DNA of 54,167 nucleotides from Ignavibacteriales bacterium (GCA_016194505.1 JACQBK010000009.1:1-54167); one strand, 5' to 3'. Counted from the first letter of the stretch, positions 34,521 to 42,729 are shown. A program made the numbers and translations. The notes: a model not told the origin generated them from the sequence alone.

Positions 34521-34572
34521 ATAATACTAATCAAACAAATTACTCAACAACAAAATGTCAACGGAGAATACA

Positions 34573-35073
34573 ATGAAAAAGTCAATCTTAACAATCGCCC
34601 TCGTAGTTCTTAGCTCAGCCATGATCCAAAAAGCAATGGCACAAGCAACTGCAACACAGACTGTTACTTTAGCTGTGAACGCGGTTTATAAGATAGCAAC
34701 ATCCGGCAACCCCGGTGCCTTAACGGTTACCACGGGTAGTGCCGGAACAGATGCTTTAACGTCCGTCAGCGACAACTCGACGTCCTACAGCATCACCCAG
34801 AATTTTGGCAACACAGTGAAGATCACAGCGAACTTAGATGCAGCGTTAAGCGCCGGCTACACGCTTCAATTGAACTTAGCCAGCAGCAAAGGCACCAGTG
34901 CAGGTAGCGTTGATATCTCCAATGCGACCTCAGGCAGTGCGGTGAACGTGGTAACGGCGATAGCAAAGGGTGCAGATGCGAGCCAAGCGATCGGCTACAC
35001 CTTCTCAGCTTTGGCATCAGCCGGAACATTAGCTTCGACTTCTAAAACTGTTACTCTTACCCTTACGAACTAA
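34573..35073 (+). CDS. Small secreted beta-rich protein, candidate fibre subunit 1
   Basis: I do not recognise a named family. The protein has 166 residues: a signal peptide (KKSILTIALVVLSSAMIQKAMAQ), then a Thr/Ser/Ala/Asn/Gly-rich domain with alternating beta pattern, starting TATQTVTLAVNAVYKIATSG and ending KTVTLTLTN. It has no cysteine after the signal. ATG 34573 is preferred over 34555 because ACGGAG lies 7 bases upstream. From YKIATSG to the end (127 residues) it is identical to the next gene's product. It has its own sigma-54-like promoter and terminator. The role as a pilin- or fibre-like subunit is inferred from the assembly genes downstream. Confidence 0.75.
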   Translation: MKKSILTIALVVLSSAMIQKAMAQATATQTVTLAVNAVYKIATSGNPGALTVTTGSAGTDALTSVSDNSTSYSITQNFGNTVKITANLDAALSAGYTLQLNLASSKGTSAGSVDISNATSGSAVNVVTAIAKGADASQAIGYTFSALASAGTLASTSKTVTLTLTN

Positions 35074-35116
35074 ATTAAGCTAAGTTGTAAACGCCTCCGA
35101 GCGTAGTAAAGCCTAA

Positions 35117-35150
35117 AAGCTCCCAAGTTTAACTTGGGGGCTTTTTTGTT
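35117..35150 (+). terminator. Terminator after candidate subunit 1
   Basis: AAGCTCCCAAGTT pairs with AACTTGGGGGCTT with one mismatch and is followed by a T-run. It separates subunit 1 from the next promoter, making that gene monocistronic. Confidence 0.85.
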
Positions 35151-35240
35151 TTTTAGACATAGATAGGTTGGTAAAAATGGTTTCTGCTTTGTTCAGAATG
35201 CCACAGGCACTTTCCTTATTTTAAAGGCAATTTCGCTATC

Positions 35241-35268
35241 TCATTTTGATTCATAGAAATCAAAATGA
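35241..35268. promoter_or_regulatory. Paired TCATTTTGA motifs, likely activator binding site 2
   Basis: TCATTTTGA at 35241-35249 and its inverse TCAAAATGA at 35260-35268 form a 19-base-spaced palindrome. The motif, its period and its distance to the promoter (80 bases) match site 1 although the surrounding DNA differs. Confidence 0.65.
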
Positions 35269-35319
35269 TACACAATAGTGAAAATAATGCAGTAAAATCA
35301 GTTGTTTCTGCAAGTTATA

Positions 35320-35336
35320 CTGGCACAATAGTTGAA
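35320..35336 (+). promoter_or_regulatory. Sigma-54-type promoter of the subunit–assembly operon
   Basis: CTGGCACAATAGTTGAA: TGGCAC at 35321-35326, five bases, TTGA at 35332-35335. The start would be near 35347, 50 bases before the ATG at 35397, which also has AGGAG in place. Confidence 0.75.
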
Positions 35337-35396
35337 ATACTATAATTAGAAAACGAAACCAAACAACCACAATCACCAAATCAAACAGGAGTTTAT

Positions 35397-35897
35397 ATGA
35401 AACAAATTCTCATCACACTCACACTGGTAGTCCTAAGCTCAATCCTTATCGAAACGGCATTTGCTCAAGTCACTGCCACCCAAAGCGTTTCCTTAACCGT
35501 GAATACGGTTTATAAGATAGCAACATCCGGTAACCCCGGTGCCTTAACGGTCACCACGGGTAGTGCCGGAACAGATGCTTTAACGTCCGTCAGCGACAAC
35601 TCGACATCCTACAGCATCACCCAGAATTTTGGCAACACAGTGAAGATCACAGCGAACTTAGATGCAGCGTTAAGCGCCGGCTACACGCTTCAATTGAACT
35701 TAGCCAGCAGCAAAGGTACCAGTGCAGGTAGCGTTGATATCTCCAATGCGACCTCAGGCAGTGCGGTGAACGTGGTAACGGCGATAGCAAAGGGTGCAGA
35801 TGCGAGCCAAGCGATCGGCTACACCTTCTCAGCTTTGGCATCAGCCGGAACGTTAGCTTCGACTTCTAAGACTGTTACTTTGACATTAACGAACTAA
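35397..35897 (+). CDS. Small secreted beta-rich protein, candidate fibre subunit 2
   Basis: This is a 166-residue secreted protein whose mature part from YKIATSG onward is identical to subunit 1. The signal peptide and the first mature strand differ (KQILITLTLVVLSSILIETAFAQ and TATQSVSLTVNTVYK). At DNA level the shared ~380 bases differ by only a few silent changes, while the flanks are unrelated. It heads the operon that runs through three further small secreted proteins to the chaperone-like and usher-like genes, with no terminator until 41452. Family unknown; role as a structural subunit is inferred. Confidence 0.75.
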   Translation: MKQILITLTLVVLSSILIETAFAQVTATQSVSLTVNTVYKIATSGNPGALTVTTGSAGTDALTSVSDNSTSYSITQNFGNTVKITANLDAALSAGYTLQLNLASSKGTSAGSVDISNATSGSAVNVVTAIAKGADASQAIGYTFSALASAGTLASTSKTVTLTLTN

Positions 35898-35981
35898 TTT
35901 TGAGTTGGTGGGAATTCCGCGACTGGCAAATCTAACAAACGACCGGTCGCGGAAATTCACATTGTAAGAAAGACCCAAGCC

Positions 35982-36488
35982 GTGAACGTTCGATACCGAC
36001 ATATTGCGAAAGGATTTTGGAGATTACTCTTCTTTGGGGTAATCTTTTCGCAGTTTGTACGGGCACAGGGAGTCAATACACAACAGGTAATAACGCTCCA
36101 AGTGGTCGAACTTAACAAAATAGGCATTAATCTCAATACCGTTAATCTGCTTATTGATCAAGCGTCTTTTGAACAGGGTCAGCCGTTGCCAGCGGAAAAT
36201 TCCGATGGGACTCTGGTATGGACAACCAACGGAGATAATAAAAAAATTACCGTATCCAGTAACCAAACCTCTCCACGGTTCACTCTTAAATTGATAGCAC
36301 AGCCTGAGAACAATGCGGACATTGCCGCACCGGAGATTACGCTGAATGATAATACCATTCATGATTTGGTCATGGGAGTCTCAAGGCGGTCCGGGAAATG
36401 CAGAATTAGATTGAACGCCTCTGCAACGCTTTCTGACGGCGTTGGGATAGAAAATCACGTTATAACTTACACGATTACAAGCAGTTAG
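35982..36488 (+). CDS. Small secreted beta-rich protein, candidate subunit 3
   Basis: This 168-residue protein has a signal segment (FWRLLFFGVIFSQFVRAQ). It then has the same architecture as its neighbours: a first strand NTQQVITLQVVELNKIGI, a central WTTNGDNKKITVSS, an APEITLND segment, an LVMGVSRRSGKCRI segment and a closing VITYTITSS. It is divergent from subunits 1 and 2 but shares the segment order with subunits 4 and 5. One cysteine follows the signal. The GTG at the start has no strong ribosome site, so the exact start is uncertain. It lies 84 bases after subunit 2. Confidence 0.7.
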   Translation: MNVRYRHIAKGFWRLLFFGVIFSQFVRAQGVNTQQVITLQVVELNKIGINLNTVNLLIDQASFEQGQPLPAENSDGTLVWTTNGDNKKITVSSNQTSPRFTLKLIAQPENNADIAAPEITLNDNTIHDLVMGVSRRSGKCRIRLNASATLSDGVGIENHVITYTITSS

Positions 36489-36595
36489 GGCATTTACCAT
36501 CCTCCTTGTGCTTGAAAATGAACAACAATGCACCTATATTTGATATACCGATGCTACACACCAAACATTGTTACCAGAATCTTCAGTTACGTCGA

Positions 36596-37096
36596 ATGAT
36601 TTTCTTAAAAAGATTTTTTCTTTTTGCGATAGCAGTGTTTTTCTTTTTTTGCGGGACGGAGAGAACGTACGCGCAAGTTTATGGCAGTGCAAGCCATACG
36701 ATAACCGTTGTCGTCAACACGATAACTATGGTGTCTGTGAGTTCCGGTACGGTTAGCATGACAATAACAGGCACAGGTGTGATTGCAGGGCAGAACCAAA
36801 TGACTGTTGCTAACTCAGCCACAAGTTTGCTCTGGGGTGTCAATAGTTCATTGAAAAAAATAACGGCACAAACGAATCTTGTAGCGCCTCTGTTTGCGAT
36901 GAAACTTTTGGCTGTAAGCCCTACGCAAGGCACGGCAGCCCCGGAGATCACATTAAGCACCACTGCCACCGACCTTCTCACAAATATCGGAAGATCAAAA
37001 GGAAGTTGCACATTGCAGTACACCGGCGTTGCGTTAGCCTCGCAAGGCACAGGAACTGATTCCCATACAATCACATTTACTGTTGCAGCTCAATAG
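36596..37096 (+). CDS. Small secreted beta-rich protein, candidate subunit 4
   Basis: ATG 36596 gives 166 residues with a clean signal peptide (IFLKRFFLFAIAVFFFFCGTERTYAQ). The open frame extends up to GTG 36506. The mature part follows the shared plan: SHTITVVVNTITMVSV, LLWGVNSSLKKITAQT, FAMKLLAVSPTQGTAAPEIT, LLTNIGRSKGSCTLQY and HTITFTVAAQ. It is closest to subunit 5 (both have LAVSPT.GTAAPE). Unknown family; probably a minor or tip subunit, judging by position between the major pair and the assembly genes. Confidence 0.7.
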   Translation: MIFLKRFFLFAIAVFFFFCGTERTYAQVYGSASHTITVVVNTITMVSVSSGTVSMTITGTGVIAGQNQMTVANSATSLLWGVNSSLKKITAQTNLVAPLFAMKLLAVSPTQGTAAPEITLSTTATDLLTNIGRSKGSCTLQYTGVALASQGTGTDSHTITFTVAAQ

Positions 37097-37109
37097 GGCT
37101 TGGTATGAT

Positions 37110-37616
37110 ATGACACATTTTTATTCCTCATATTGGTTACGATGGCTTTGTTCATCAAAAGTATTTTTTACTTTGGTGAGCGTGTTCGGTGCCATTATGC
37201 TAACATCACCTCGCATCCATGCTCAAGTCATTACTGTTACCGGAAATAAAACACTGACCATTACGACTGCTGTTATCGGCTCGGAGCCGACTCCAGTGGT
37301 TAATAGTACATCAACTCTTTCGTATAAAAGGCGTTCGGCTATAGCTAAAATTACTGTTGGGACTTCTTGCCCAAGCCAAAGTTTTACTCTCAAGGTATTA
37401 GCAGTCAGCCCAACAGCCGGTACCGCCGCGCCGGAGGTAACGCTCGCGAATGGTATGTTGGCTACGGATTTTATAATCAATATCCCTTCTGGTAGCACTG
37501 CGGCATGGCGTACTGCCACGCTTCGCTATACAGCCTCAGCGACATTCGCTCAGGGTAACAGCACAGAAATGGGTAATGATGTCCACACCGTTACATACAC
37601 TCTTGTCGTTCAATAA
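37110..37616 (+). CDS. Small secreted beta-rich protein, candidate subunit 5
   Basis: From ATG 37110 this is 168 residues, with a signal segment (VFFTLVSVFGAIMLTSPRIHAQ) and the shared beta-strand plan: ITVTGNKTLTITT, SAIAKITVGTSCPSQSFTLK, LAVSPTAGTAAPEVTL, DFIINIPSGSTAAWRTATLRY and VHTVTYTLVVQ. A TTG start at 37083 would overlap subunit 4 and is less likely. It ends 9 bases before the chaperone-like gene. The LAVSPT.GTAAPE motif shared with subunit 4 suggests a paralogous pair. Confidence 0.7.
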   Translation: MTHFYSSYWLRWLCSSKVFFTLVSVFGAIMLTSPRIHAQVITVTGNKTLTITTAVIGSEPTPVVNSTSTLSYKRRSAIAKITVGTSCPSQSFTLKVLAVSPTAGTAAPEVTLANGMLATDFIINIPSGSTAAWRTATLRYTASATFAQGNSTEMGNDVHTVTYTLVVQ

Positions 37617-37625
37617 GGTCCCTTT

Positions 37626-38447
37626 ATGAAAAATAATTTGCTGAAACTCTTGAGTGCGCTGGTTATTGTTTCTTGCACAACGCAAGCGCAAATCTCCGTG
37701 ATCGGAGAGCTTAGCCAAGATAGGCAAGCGCGCCCCGGCGAAAAATATGACGGCGTGATTATAGTGAAGAACGACACCAATGAGCCGCAAGAAGCAAGAA
37801 TATACCAGACAGATTATCTTTTCTATTTCAACGGCACGAATAACTACGGAGAGCCGGGCACGATGTCTCGGTCGAACGCAAAGTGGGTTACGTTCAGCCC
37901 ATCGTATCTAACCGTGCCGCCACAAAGCACGGTGTCCGTCAATTTTACGGTAACGATACCGCCCACGATGACAGATGGCAAGAAACTTGTCGGTACATAT
38001 TGGAGTATGCTGATGGTGGAAGGCATTGCCAAAGGCTCTGCCGAATCTTCCGCCCCGAAGGATCCCAAAAAAGCGCAAATGGGTATTAGCCAGACGATTC
38101 GGTACGGCATTCAAATTGCAACCCACATTGCCCAAACGGGCACGAAGCAGATCAATTTTGTCGATGCGAAGATGATGACAAAAGCCGATGGAGGGCGATT
38201 CCTTCAAGTAGATATTGAAAACACCGGCGATCTCGGCTTACGACCCGATGTCTATGTCGAGCTTTTCGATGACAAAGGAGCCTCAAAAGGGAAATATTCC
38301 GGTGTAAAATATCGCCTTTACCCAGGCACATCCGTTCGGCAAATGATCGACTTAACCGCTGTTCCAAGCGGAAATTATAAAGCGGTGGTGGTGGTAGATG
38401 CCGGCGGTGATGATGTCTATGGCGCGCAATATACTTTGAAATTTTGA
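37626..38447 (+). CDS. Periplasmic Ig-fold chaperone-like protein
   Basis: This 273-residue exported protein has signal peptide LLKLLSALVIVSCTTQAQ; Cys17 could alternatively be lipidated. The first domain has PapD-like character: a lead strand with conserved PGEKYDGVIIVKNDT, then WVTFSPSYLTVPPQSTVSVN and FTVTIPPTMTDGKKLVGTYW. A second beta domain (about 175-273) contains IENTGDLGLRPDVYVELFD. I am sure of the Ig-like build. The chaperone role is inferred from its place between secreted subunits and the usher-like gene. An alternative is a DUF916-like cell-surface protein. Confidence 0.6.
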   Translation: MKNNLLKLLSALVIVSCTTQAQISVIGELSQDRQARPGEKYDGVIIVKNDTNEPQEARIYQTDYLFYFNGTNNYGEPGTMSRSNAKWVTFSPSYLTVPPQSTVSVNFTVTIPPTMTDGKKLVGTYWSMLMVEGIAKGSAESSAPKDPKKAQMGISQTIRYGIQIATHIAQTGTKQINFVDAKMMTKADGGRFLQVDIENTGDLGLRPDVYVELFDDKGASKGKYSGVKYRLYPGTSVRQMIDLTAVPSGNYKAVVVVDAGGDDVYGAQYTLKF

Positions 38448-38456
38448 GTCCGCACC

Positions 38457-41360
38457 GTGAACATTTTTTGCAACATATATCCGGTTGTTTCCAGCCGGAT
38501 TTTTTTTCTCTTTCTTGGATTTCTGTCTTTCATGCAGAATGGCTGGTCGTTCCAAGAGCAGGGAATTCTTGTAAAGCCTGCTAATGAGTCCCGCATTCAA
38601 GCCCAACCTGGAAAAATTATCACTGTTAGTTTCAGCGTTACCAACGCAACGACGTCAAAGCAACAGTACGAAGCGCGTCTTGTTTTGCCTGCTGGCTGGA
38701 GGGCTTTTGTAAAAGAAACTCCCTTTGAGCTTTCAGCAAATCAAAGTGATATAAGGCTCGTCAGTTTTTTCATTGCTTCGGAAACTCCCGCCGGTCAATA
38801 CGAAGTGCAATATTCAGTAAAAGATAATGCCGTGCTTCCACACACCGCCGACGGTATTCTTCAAGTGGCGATCAGCGCGGTCAGGCAGATTGAATTGAAA
38901 TTGCTCGAATCCCCGCGCTTTGTTGTCGCTGGAGCCCCGTACAAGTCAACGTTTCTTCTTACAAACAAAGGGAACACATATAGCTCCGTTCGATTGTCGG
39001 TCAATAGCCCAAATGATTTTCCGGTTCAGCTTGATTCTTCCCGAATTCATTTAGCGCCTAAAGAAAACCGCTCCATTGTTATACAAGTTACAACTGATGC
39101 TGAGCTTACAGAAAAAATTCAACATGCCGCAGAATTGGTTGGTGTCGTTGAACAAGATTCTTTGATCACTGTTCGAGCGACCAGCGCTGTGGAAGTAATT
39201 TCGCGTGCATCCAATGCTATTGAACAGTATCAATTGTTGCCGTTGTTGGCAAAACTTCGTTTTGTGGGAGAAAAAGAATCGCCCGCCACACAGCTTGAAA
39301 TTAGCGGTTCAACTTCCTTGACGGAAGACAGAAAAGACCGCCTGAACCTCCTTATCAGAACACCGGATACCCAAACCCGTTCAATCTTGGGTCAACGAGA
39401 TGAATATTATCTTGGCTATCAGCGTGAGGGATATGAACTGTACTTCGGCGATAGGAACTTCAGTCTCTCTCCTTTGACAGAGTTCGGTCGTTACGGTTTT
39501 GGTGCTGGAGGTAAGATAACGGTCCAAGATGTTAGCGTAGGTGGCTTTTATAACGAGAGCCGTTTTATCGTCCCCCAGCAGAAAGAGTATGCCGGATTTT
39601 TGAGCTATAAAGTTCGGGAAGGAACCGAGCTTGGCGTCAACTACCTCAAAAAAAACGATCCGAAAGAAAGTGATATTGTCACGGTACGCAGTTTAGTGAA
39701 GCTATTTACCAATACTGATGTGGATGTGGAATATGGCGTTGGCTCAAGCGGCAATACCAAAGATGATGCCTATTCTGCGCGGATCAATGGGAGGGAGAAA
39801 TGGATTTCTTATGATGTGCGTTATGTACGCGCAAACCCTCAGTACCCGGGTTATTTTAAGGATCTCGATTTTAAAACAGTAAGCCTTAATATCATTCCGA
39901 TGAGCGGTTTAAGAGTGGAAGCCTATGCGCGCGACGAGCAGCGAAATCTGAGACTGAGACAAGATACGATGCTGTTCTATGCTCCCCGTGATCAATATTA
40001 CCAACTCGGCGTCGGGTACTCGGATTTTCTTTCGATGTATTACAGAATCAATGTGCAAGAGGACCGTCTGCCAAACTCCAAGTATAACCGTTCTGAAGAA
40101 ATGATTCAGATCAGAGCGGGCTATAATTTCCCGTCAATAAATTTTCTTGTCAATGCCGATCTCGGCACAACGACGGATAAATTACTCCAAAAGGACAGTC
40201 CTTCCCGGCGATATTCTCTATCCACAAATTTCAGGCCGATAGATAATCAGAGTTACGGTTTATCCGTGGAATATTCGAAAGACCAAAATTTATTTAACGA
40301 TGAGACTCAAGAACGCCTTTCTGCAAGTTTCAGCATGTGGGTGCTTCTTGGCGCAAGAACCCAGCTCACCGCCAGCTTCTACGGAAGCAAAACGAGCGCC
40401 GAGGTAGAGCAAACATACAGTCTCATCGAGATTGCACTTGAGCATGCATTTCCTTTCGGACATAAGATTGCAATGCGAGGGAGGGAGACATTCATCACTC
40501 CCGCGACCGAAGGAAGAGAAATTGCTTACTCCGCGGAATATTCCATTCCGCTAAACATTCCTTTAGCACGATTAAAAAATGCCGGGCAGCTTCGCGGCAA
40601 AGTGATAGATGTGGAAACAGGCAAAGGGACAGAAAATGTATTGCTGTATGTCGGTGGGGCAACGGCTGTTACAGATCGTTTGGGTGAATTTTTCTTTCCG
40701 GCGTTGAAGCCTGAGACGCAGTTCCTTCAAATTGACATGTCAACCATTGGGTTGAACCGCGTTCCATCGCAACCTATGCCGAAAGAAGTGGTGATCAGAG
40801 GTGGGGAGGAAGCACGAGTTGATATCGGTGTTGTGCGAAGCGCTACAGTTTCCGGTGTTATCACGCTGCACGGTTTTGCGAAAACAGAAACCGGAGACAG
40901 TACGGCAGGTCCCATTGTGGAGCTTGGAGGACATCCCAGTGCTGTGCTTGAATTATCCAACGGTGTTGAGGTGAACCGTCGTGTTGCCGATAATCGCGGA
41001 CGCTTTGTCTTTGCAGATATTCGCCCCGGCAAATGGAAATTACAAGTGATTGATGGAAACCTTCCTGAGTTCCATTTTCTTGAGAAGGACGCGATTGAGC
41101 TTGAACTACAACCGGGAATGAAAGAAGAAGTTAGTTTCAAAGTGTTGCCGCGCAAACGGAAAATTCTCATACTGCAAGAAGGAAAAGTCCTTGAAGCTGG
41201 TAAGCCGGCTGAGCAAAAGAAACCGACGGTGACCCCAACTCAACCCGTGCAAAAGCAGAGTGTTACGCCAACTCGGCCTAAAAAGAAACGGGTTGAGCAG
41301 AAAAAACCTGCGAAGTCCAAAACTCAGCCGAAACCAAAACAGGTTGAAAAAAAGAATTGA
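38457..41360 (+). CDS. Usher-like outer-membrane beta-barrel protein
   Basis: This 967-residue exported protein has the following order: signal peptide, two NEW3-like Ig domains (about 35-130 and 140-235), a long amphipathic beta region with alternating aromatic residues (about 270-640), a carboxypeptidase-regulatory-like domain (about 650-740, GQLRGKVIDVETGKGTENV), another Ig-like domain (about 765-890, ending LELQPGMKEEVSFKVLP), and a Lys/Pro/Gln-rich tail. Barrel plus small Ig plugs resembles chaperone-usher pore proteins in layout, but I see no diagnostic usher motif. The start is GTG 38457, 9 bases after the chaperone-like gene. It is the last gene before a terminator. Confidence 0.6.
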   Translation: MNIFCNIYPVVSSRIFFLFLGFLSFMQNGWSFQEQGILVKPANESRIQAQPGKIITVSFSVTNATTSKQQYEARLVLPAGWRAFVKETPFELSANQSDIRLVSFFIASETPAGQYEVQYSVKDNAVLPHTADGILQVAISAVRQIELKLLESPRFVVAGAPYKSTFLLTNKGNTYSSVRLSVNSPNDFPVQLDSSRIHLAPKENRSIVIQVTTDAELTEKIQHAAELVGVVEQDSLITVRATSAVEVISRASNAIEQYQLLPLLAKLRFVGEKESPATQLEISGSTSLTEDRKDRLNLLIRTPDTQTRSILGQRDEYYLGYQREGYELYFGDRNFSLSPLTEFGRYGFGAGGKITVQDVSVGGFYNESRFIVPQQKEYAGFLSYKVREGTELGVNYLKKNDPKESDIVTVRSLVKLFTNTDVDVEYGVGSSGNTKDDAYSARINGREKWISYDVRYVRANPQYPGYFKDLDFKTVSLNIIPMSGLRVEAYARDEQRNLRLRQDTMLFYAPRDQYYQLGVGYSDFLSMYYRINVQEDRLPNSKYNRSEEMIQIRAGYNFPSINFLVNADLGTTTDKLLQKDSPSRRYSLSTNFRPIDNQSYGLSVEYSKDQNLFNDETQERLSASFSMWVLLGARTQLTASFYGSKTSAEVEQTYSLIEIALEHAFPFGHKIAMRGRETFITPATEGREIAYSAEYSIPLNIPLARLKNAGQLRGKVIDVETGKGTENVLLYVGGATAVTDRLGEFFFPALKPETQFLQIDMSTIGLNRVPSQPMPKEVVIRGGEEARVDIGVVRSATVSGVITLHGFAKTETGDSTAGPIVELGGHPSAVLELSNGVEVNRRVADNRGRFVFADIRPGKWKLQVIDGNLPEFHFLEKDAIELELQPGMKEEVSFKVLPRKRKILILQEGKVLEAGKPAEQKKPTVTPTQPVQKQSVTPTRPKKKRVEQKKPAKSKTQPKPKQVEKKN

Positions 41361-41451
41361 AAGTTATTCCATCTCAACTAAATACAAACTGGTCCAAGTA
41401 AGAATATTCGCGGCGTGAAGTAAAATCTCCTCGACATTGTCTTTATCCTAC

Positions 41452-41478
41452 AAAGCCACTCATAAAGTGGCTTTTTTC
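41452..41478 (+). terminator. Terminator of the subunit–assembly operon
   Basis: AAGCCACT / AGTGGCTT stem with a five-base loop, followed by CTTTTTTCTTTTT. It ends the operon about 90 bases after the usher-like gene. Confidence 0.88.
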
Positions 41479-41732
41479 TTTTTCTACCTGTTCTTCCGCA
41501 CCCCTTTTCCCTCACCAACATTGTTTTCACTAAGTCTTTCTGTAGAATTTACAGAGCAAAAAAAGGGGCAAATCAAAGCATTCTCCCATTAATTAAAACA
41601 GCCTGCATTTTCAGGGTTTTTTGCACGAAAAAGCTCTCATTATGAATCACTTATTGGCATCAGGTTTGAGGCAGTTACAATAAAGCCATGGAAAACAAAA
41701 CTCAAACGAAATTTAACGAAGAACCCTTGACA
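41479..41732. other. Spacer upstream of the distal subunit pair
   Basis: This AT-rich spacer contains the sigma-54-type promoter at 41654-41671. I found no convincing copy of the TCATTTTGA pair at the expected distance (around 41573 there is only TCAAAGCAT), so activation here may use a different or degenerate site. Confidence 0.5.
41654..41671 (+). promoter_or_regulatory. Sigma-54-type promoter of the distal subunit pair
   Basis: TTGGCATCAGGTTTGAGG: TGGCAT at 41655-41660, five bases, TTGA at 41666-41669. The predicted start near 41681 leaves 52 bases before ATG 41733, similar to the other two plus-strand promoters. This argues against ATG 41688 as the start. Confidence 0.65.
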
Positions 41733-42263
41733 ATGAAGACCACTTTCGCTTATCTTTTACAAACAATGAGAACATCTCTCCCTAAGTCCCTTATTATTTT
41801 GATACTTACCTTTGTGCTGAATACTATTCTTTTGGCACAAGAGGGGAGTAGTGTTACACAATCCGTAACAATTGAAGTAAAGCCTATCTCGAAACTTGCC
41901 GTTACCGGAAATCCCAATGCTCTTGTCATCAATAATGCGATCGCAGGTTCGGAACTGAATGCCGTCAGTGACAATAACACCAAGTACAGTATGCTGACGA
42001 ACATGGATAACATGAAAATAGTTGCTTCAATTGACAATGCAATGCCGGACGGAACGAAGTTGATGATCAAATTGGGAAGCACAAAAGGTAACAGCGCGGG
42101 TATCATTGATCTTTCCAATGCGTTAACGCCGGTGGATGTTGTAACAGGCATCGGTAAAGGAAGCGAAAACAGTCAATCCATAGTTTATACGTTTGCGGCG
42201 AATGCCAATGTTGGGCAGATAGAGTCGCAATCACGCAACATCACATTAACATTGACCAATTGA
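41733..42263 (+). CDS. Small secreted beta-rich protein, candidate subunit 6
   Basis: From ATG 41733 this is 176 residues, with a long signal segment (SLIILILTFVLNTILLAQ). The mature part is a divergent relative of subunits 1 and 2: TQSVTIEVKPISKLAVTGNPNALVI, then AVSDNNTKYSM, KIVASIDNAMPDGTKLMIKL, GNSAGIIDLSNA, DVVTGIGKGSENSQSIVYTF and closing ITLTLTN. Starts at 41688 or 41766 are possible; the promoter position disfavours 41688. It is co-transcribed with the next gene. Confidence 0.72.
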   Translation: MKTTFAYLLQTMRTSLPKSLIILILTFVLNTILLAQEGSSVTQSVTIEVKPISKLAVTGNPNALVINNAIAGSELNAVSDNNTKYSMLTNMDNMKIVASIDNAMPDGTKLMIKLGSTKGNSAGIIDLSNALTPVDVVTGIGKGSENSQSIVYTFAANANVGQIESQSRNITLTLTN

Positions 42264-42270
42264 GCGCACG

Positions 42271-42729
42271 ATGAAATCTCTCACACTCATATTGATCATC
42301 GTTGTTTCTTGTGCAGGAGCGTATGCGCAAAATTCTCCCAAAGCAGTTCAAGCTGTTACGTTTGCGGTGAACTCTTCCCATTATTCTTCATTCGTTGGCT
42401 CCAAGTCGTTGACGATTCCGTTTTCAAATGCAACATCGAACACTACGTCGCTGGTCTTCAATAGCGACGCAAAAGCGTCGAAAAAAATTACGGTCGCGTT
42501 AAACTCCTCATTACCGAATGGAGTTGCGCTTCGTTTGAATGTAATGCAGCAAAATGCGGATGCCCCCGTTCAAAAAATTATATCCGCGACGCCAAGTGAA
42601 ATTGTTGTCCGATCCTTCTATAACGCAGGGGAGTCATTGCGCAAAATTCAGTTGCAGTACAGCGCCACGAAAACAGGCGTTGCTGTTCCCTCAACCGATC
42701 AAACCGTTATCTACACAATCACAGACTGA
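42271..42729 (+). CDS. Small secreted beta-rich protein, candidate subunit 7
   Basis: This 152-residue protein has a short signal peptide (KSLTLILIIVVSCAGAYAQ). The body follows the shared plan: AVQAVTFAVNSSHYSS, SDAKASKKITVALNSSLPNGV, IISATPSEIVVRSF, LRKIQLQYSATKTG and TVIYTITD. It is most like subunit 3 in the KKIT and closing YTIT segments. It starts 7 bases after subunit 6 and completes a two-gene unit. Unknown family. Confidence 0.7.
   Translation: MKSLTLILIIVVSCAGAYAQNSPKAVQAVTFAVNSSHYSSFVGSKSLTIPFSNATSNTTSLVFNSDAKASKKITVALNSSLPNGVALRLNVMQQNADAPVQKIISATPSEIVVRSFYNAGESLRKIQLQYSATKTGVAVPSTDQTVIYTITD

Noticed and set aside
38457-41360. Calling the 967-residue protein a definite FimD-type usher
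   Set aside because: The domain layout is suggestive but none of the FimD sequence motifs is present. I keep it as usher-like with moderate confidence.
34573-42729. Calling the small secreted proteins spore-coat-U or DUF4402 pilins
   Set aside because: They lack the cysteine pattern of spore-coat-U proteins, and the conserved segments do not match what I recall of DUF4402.
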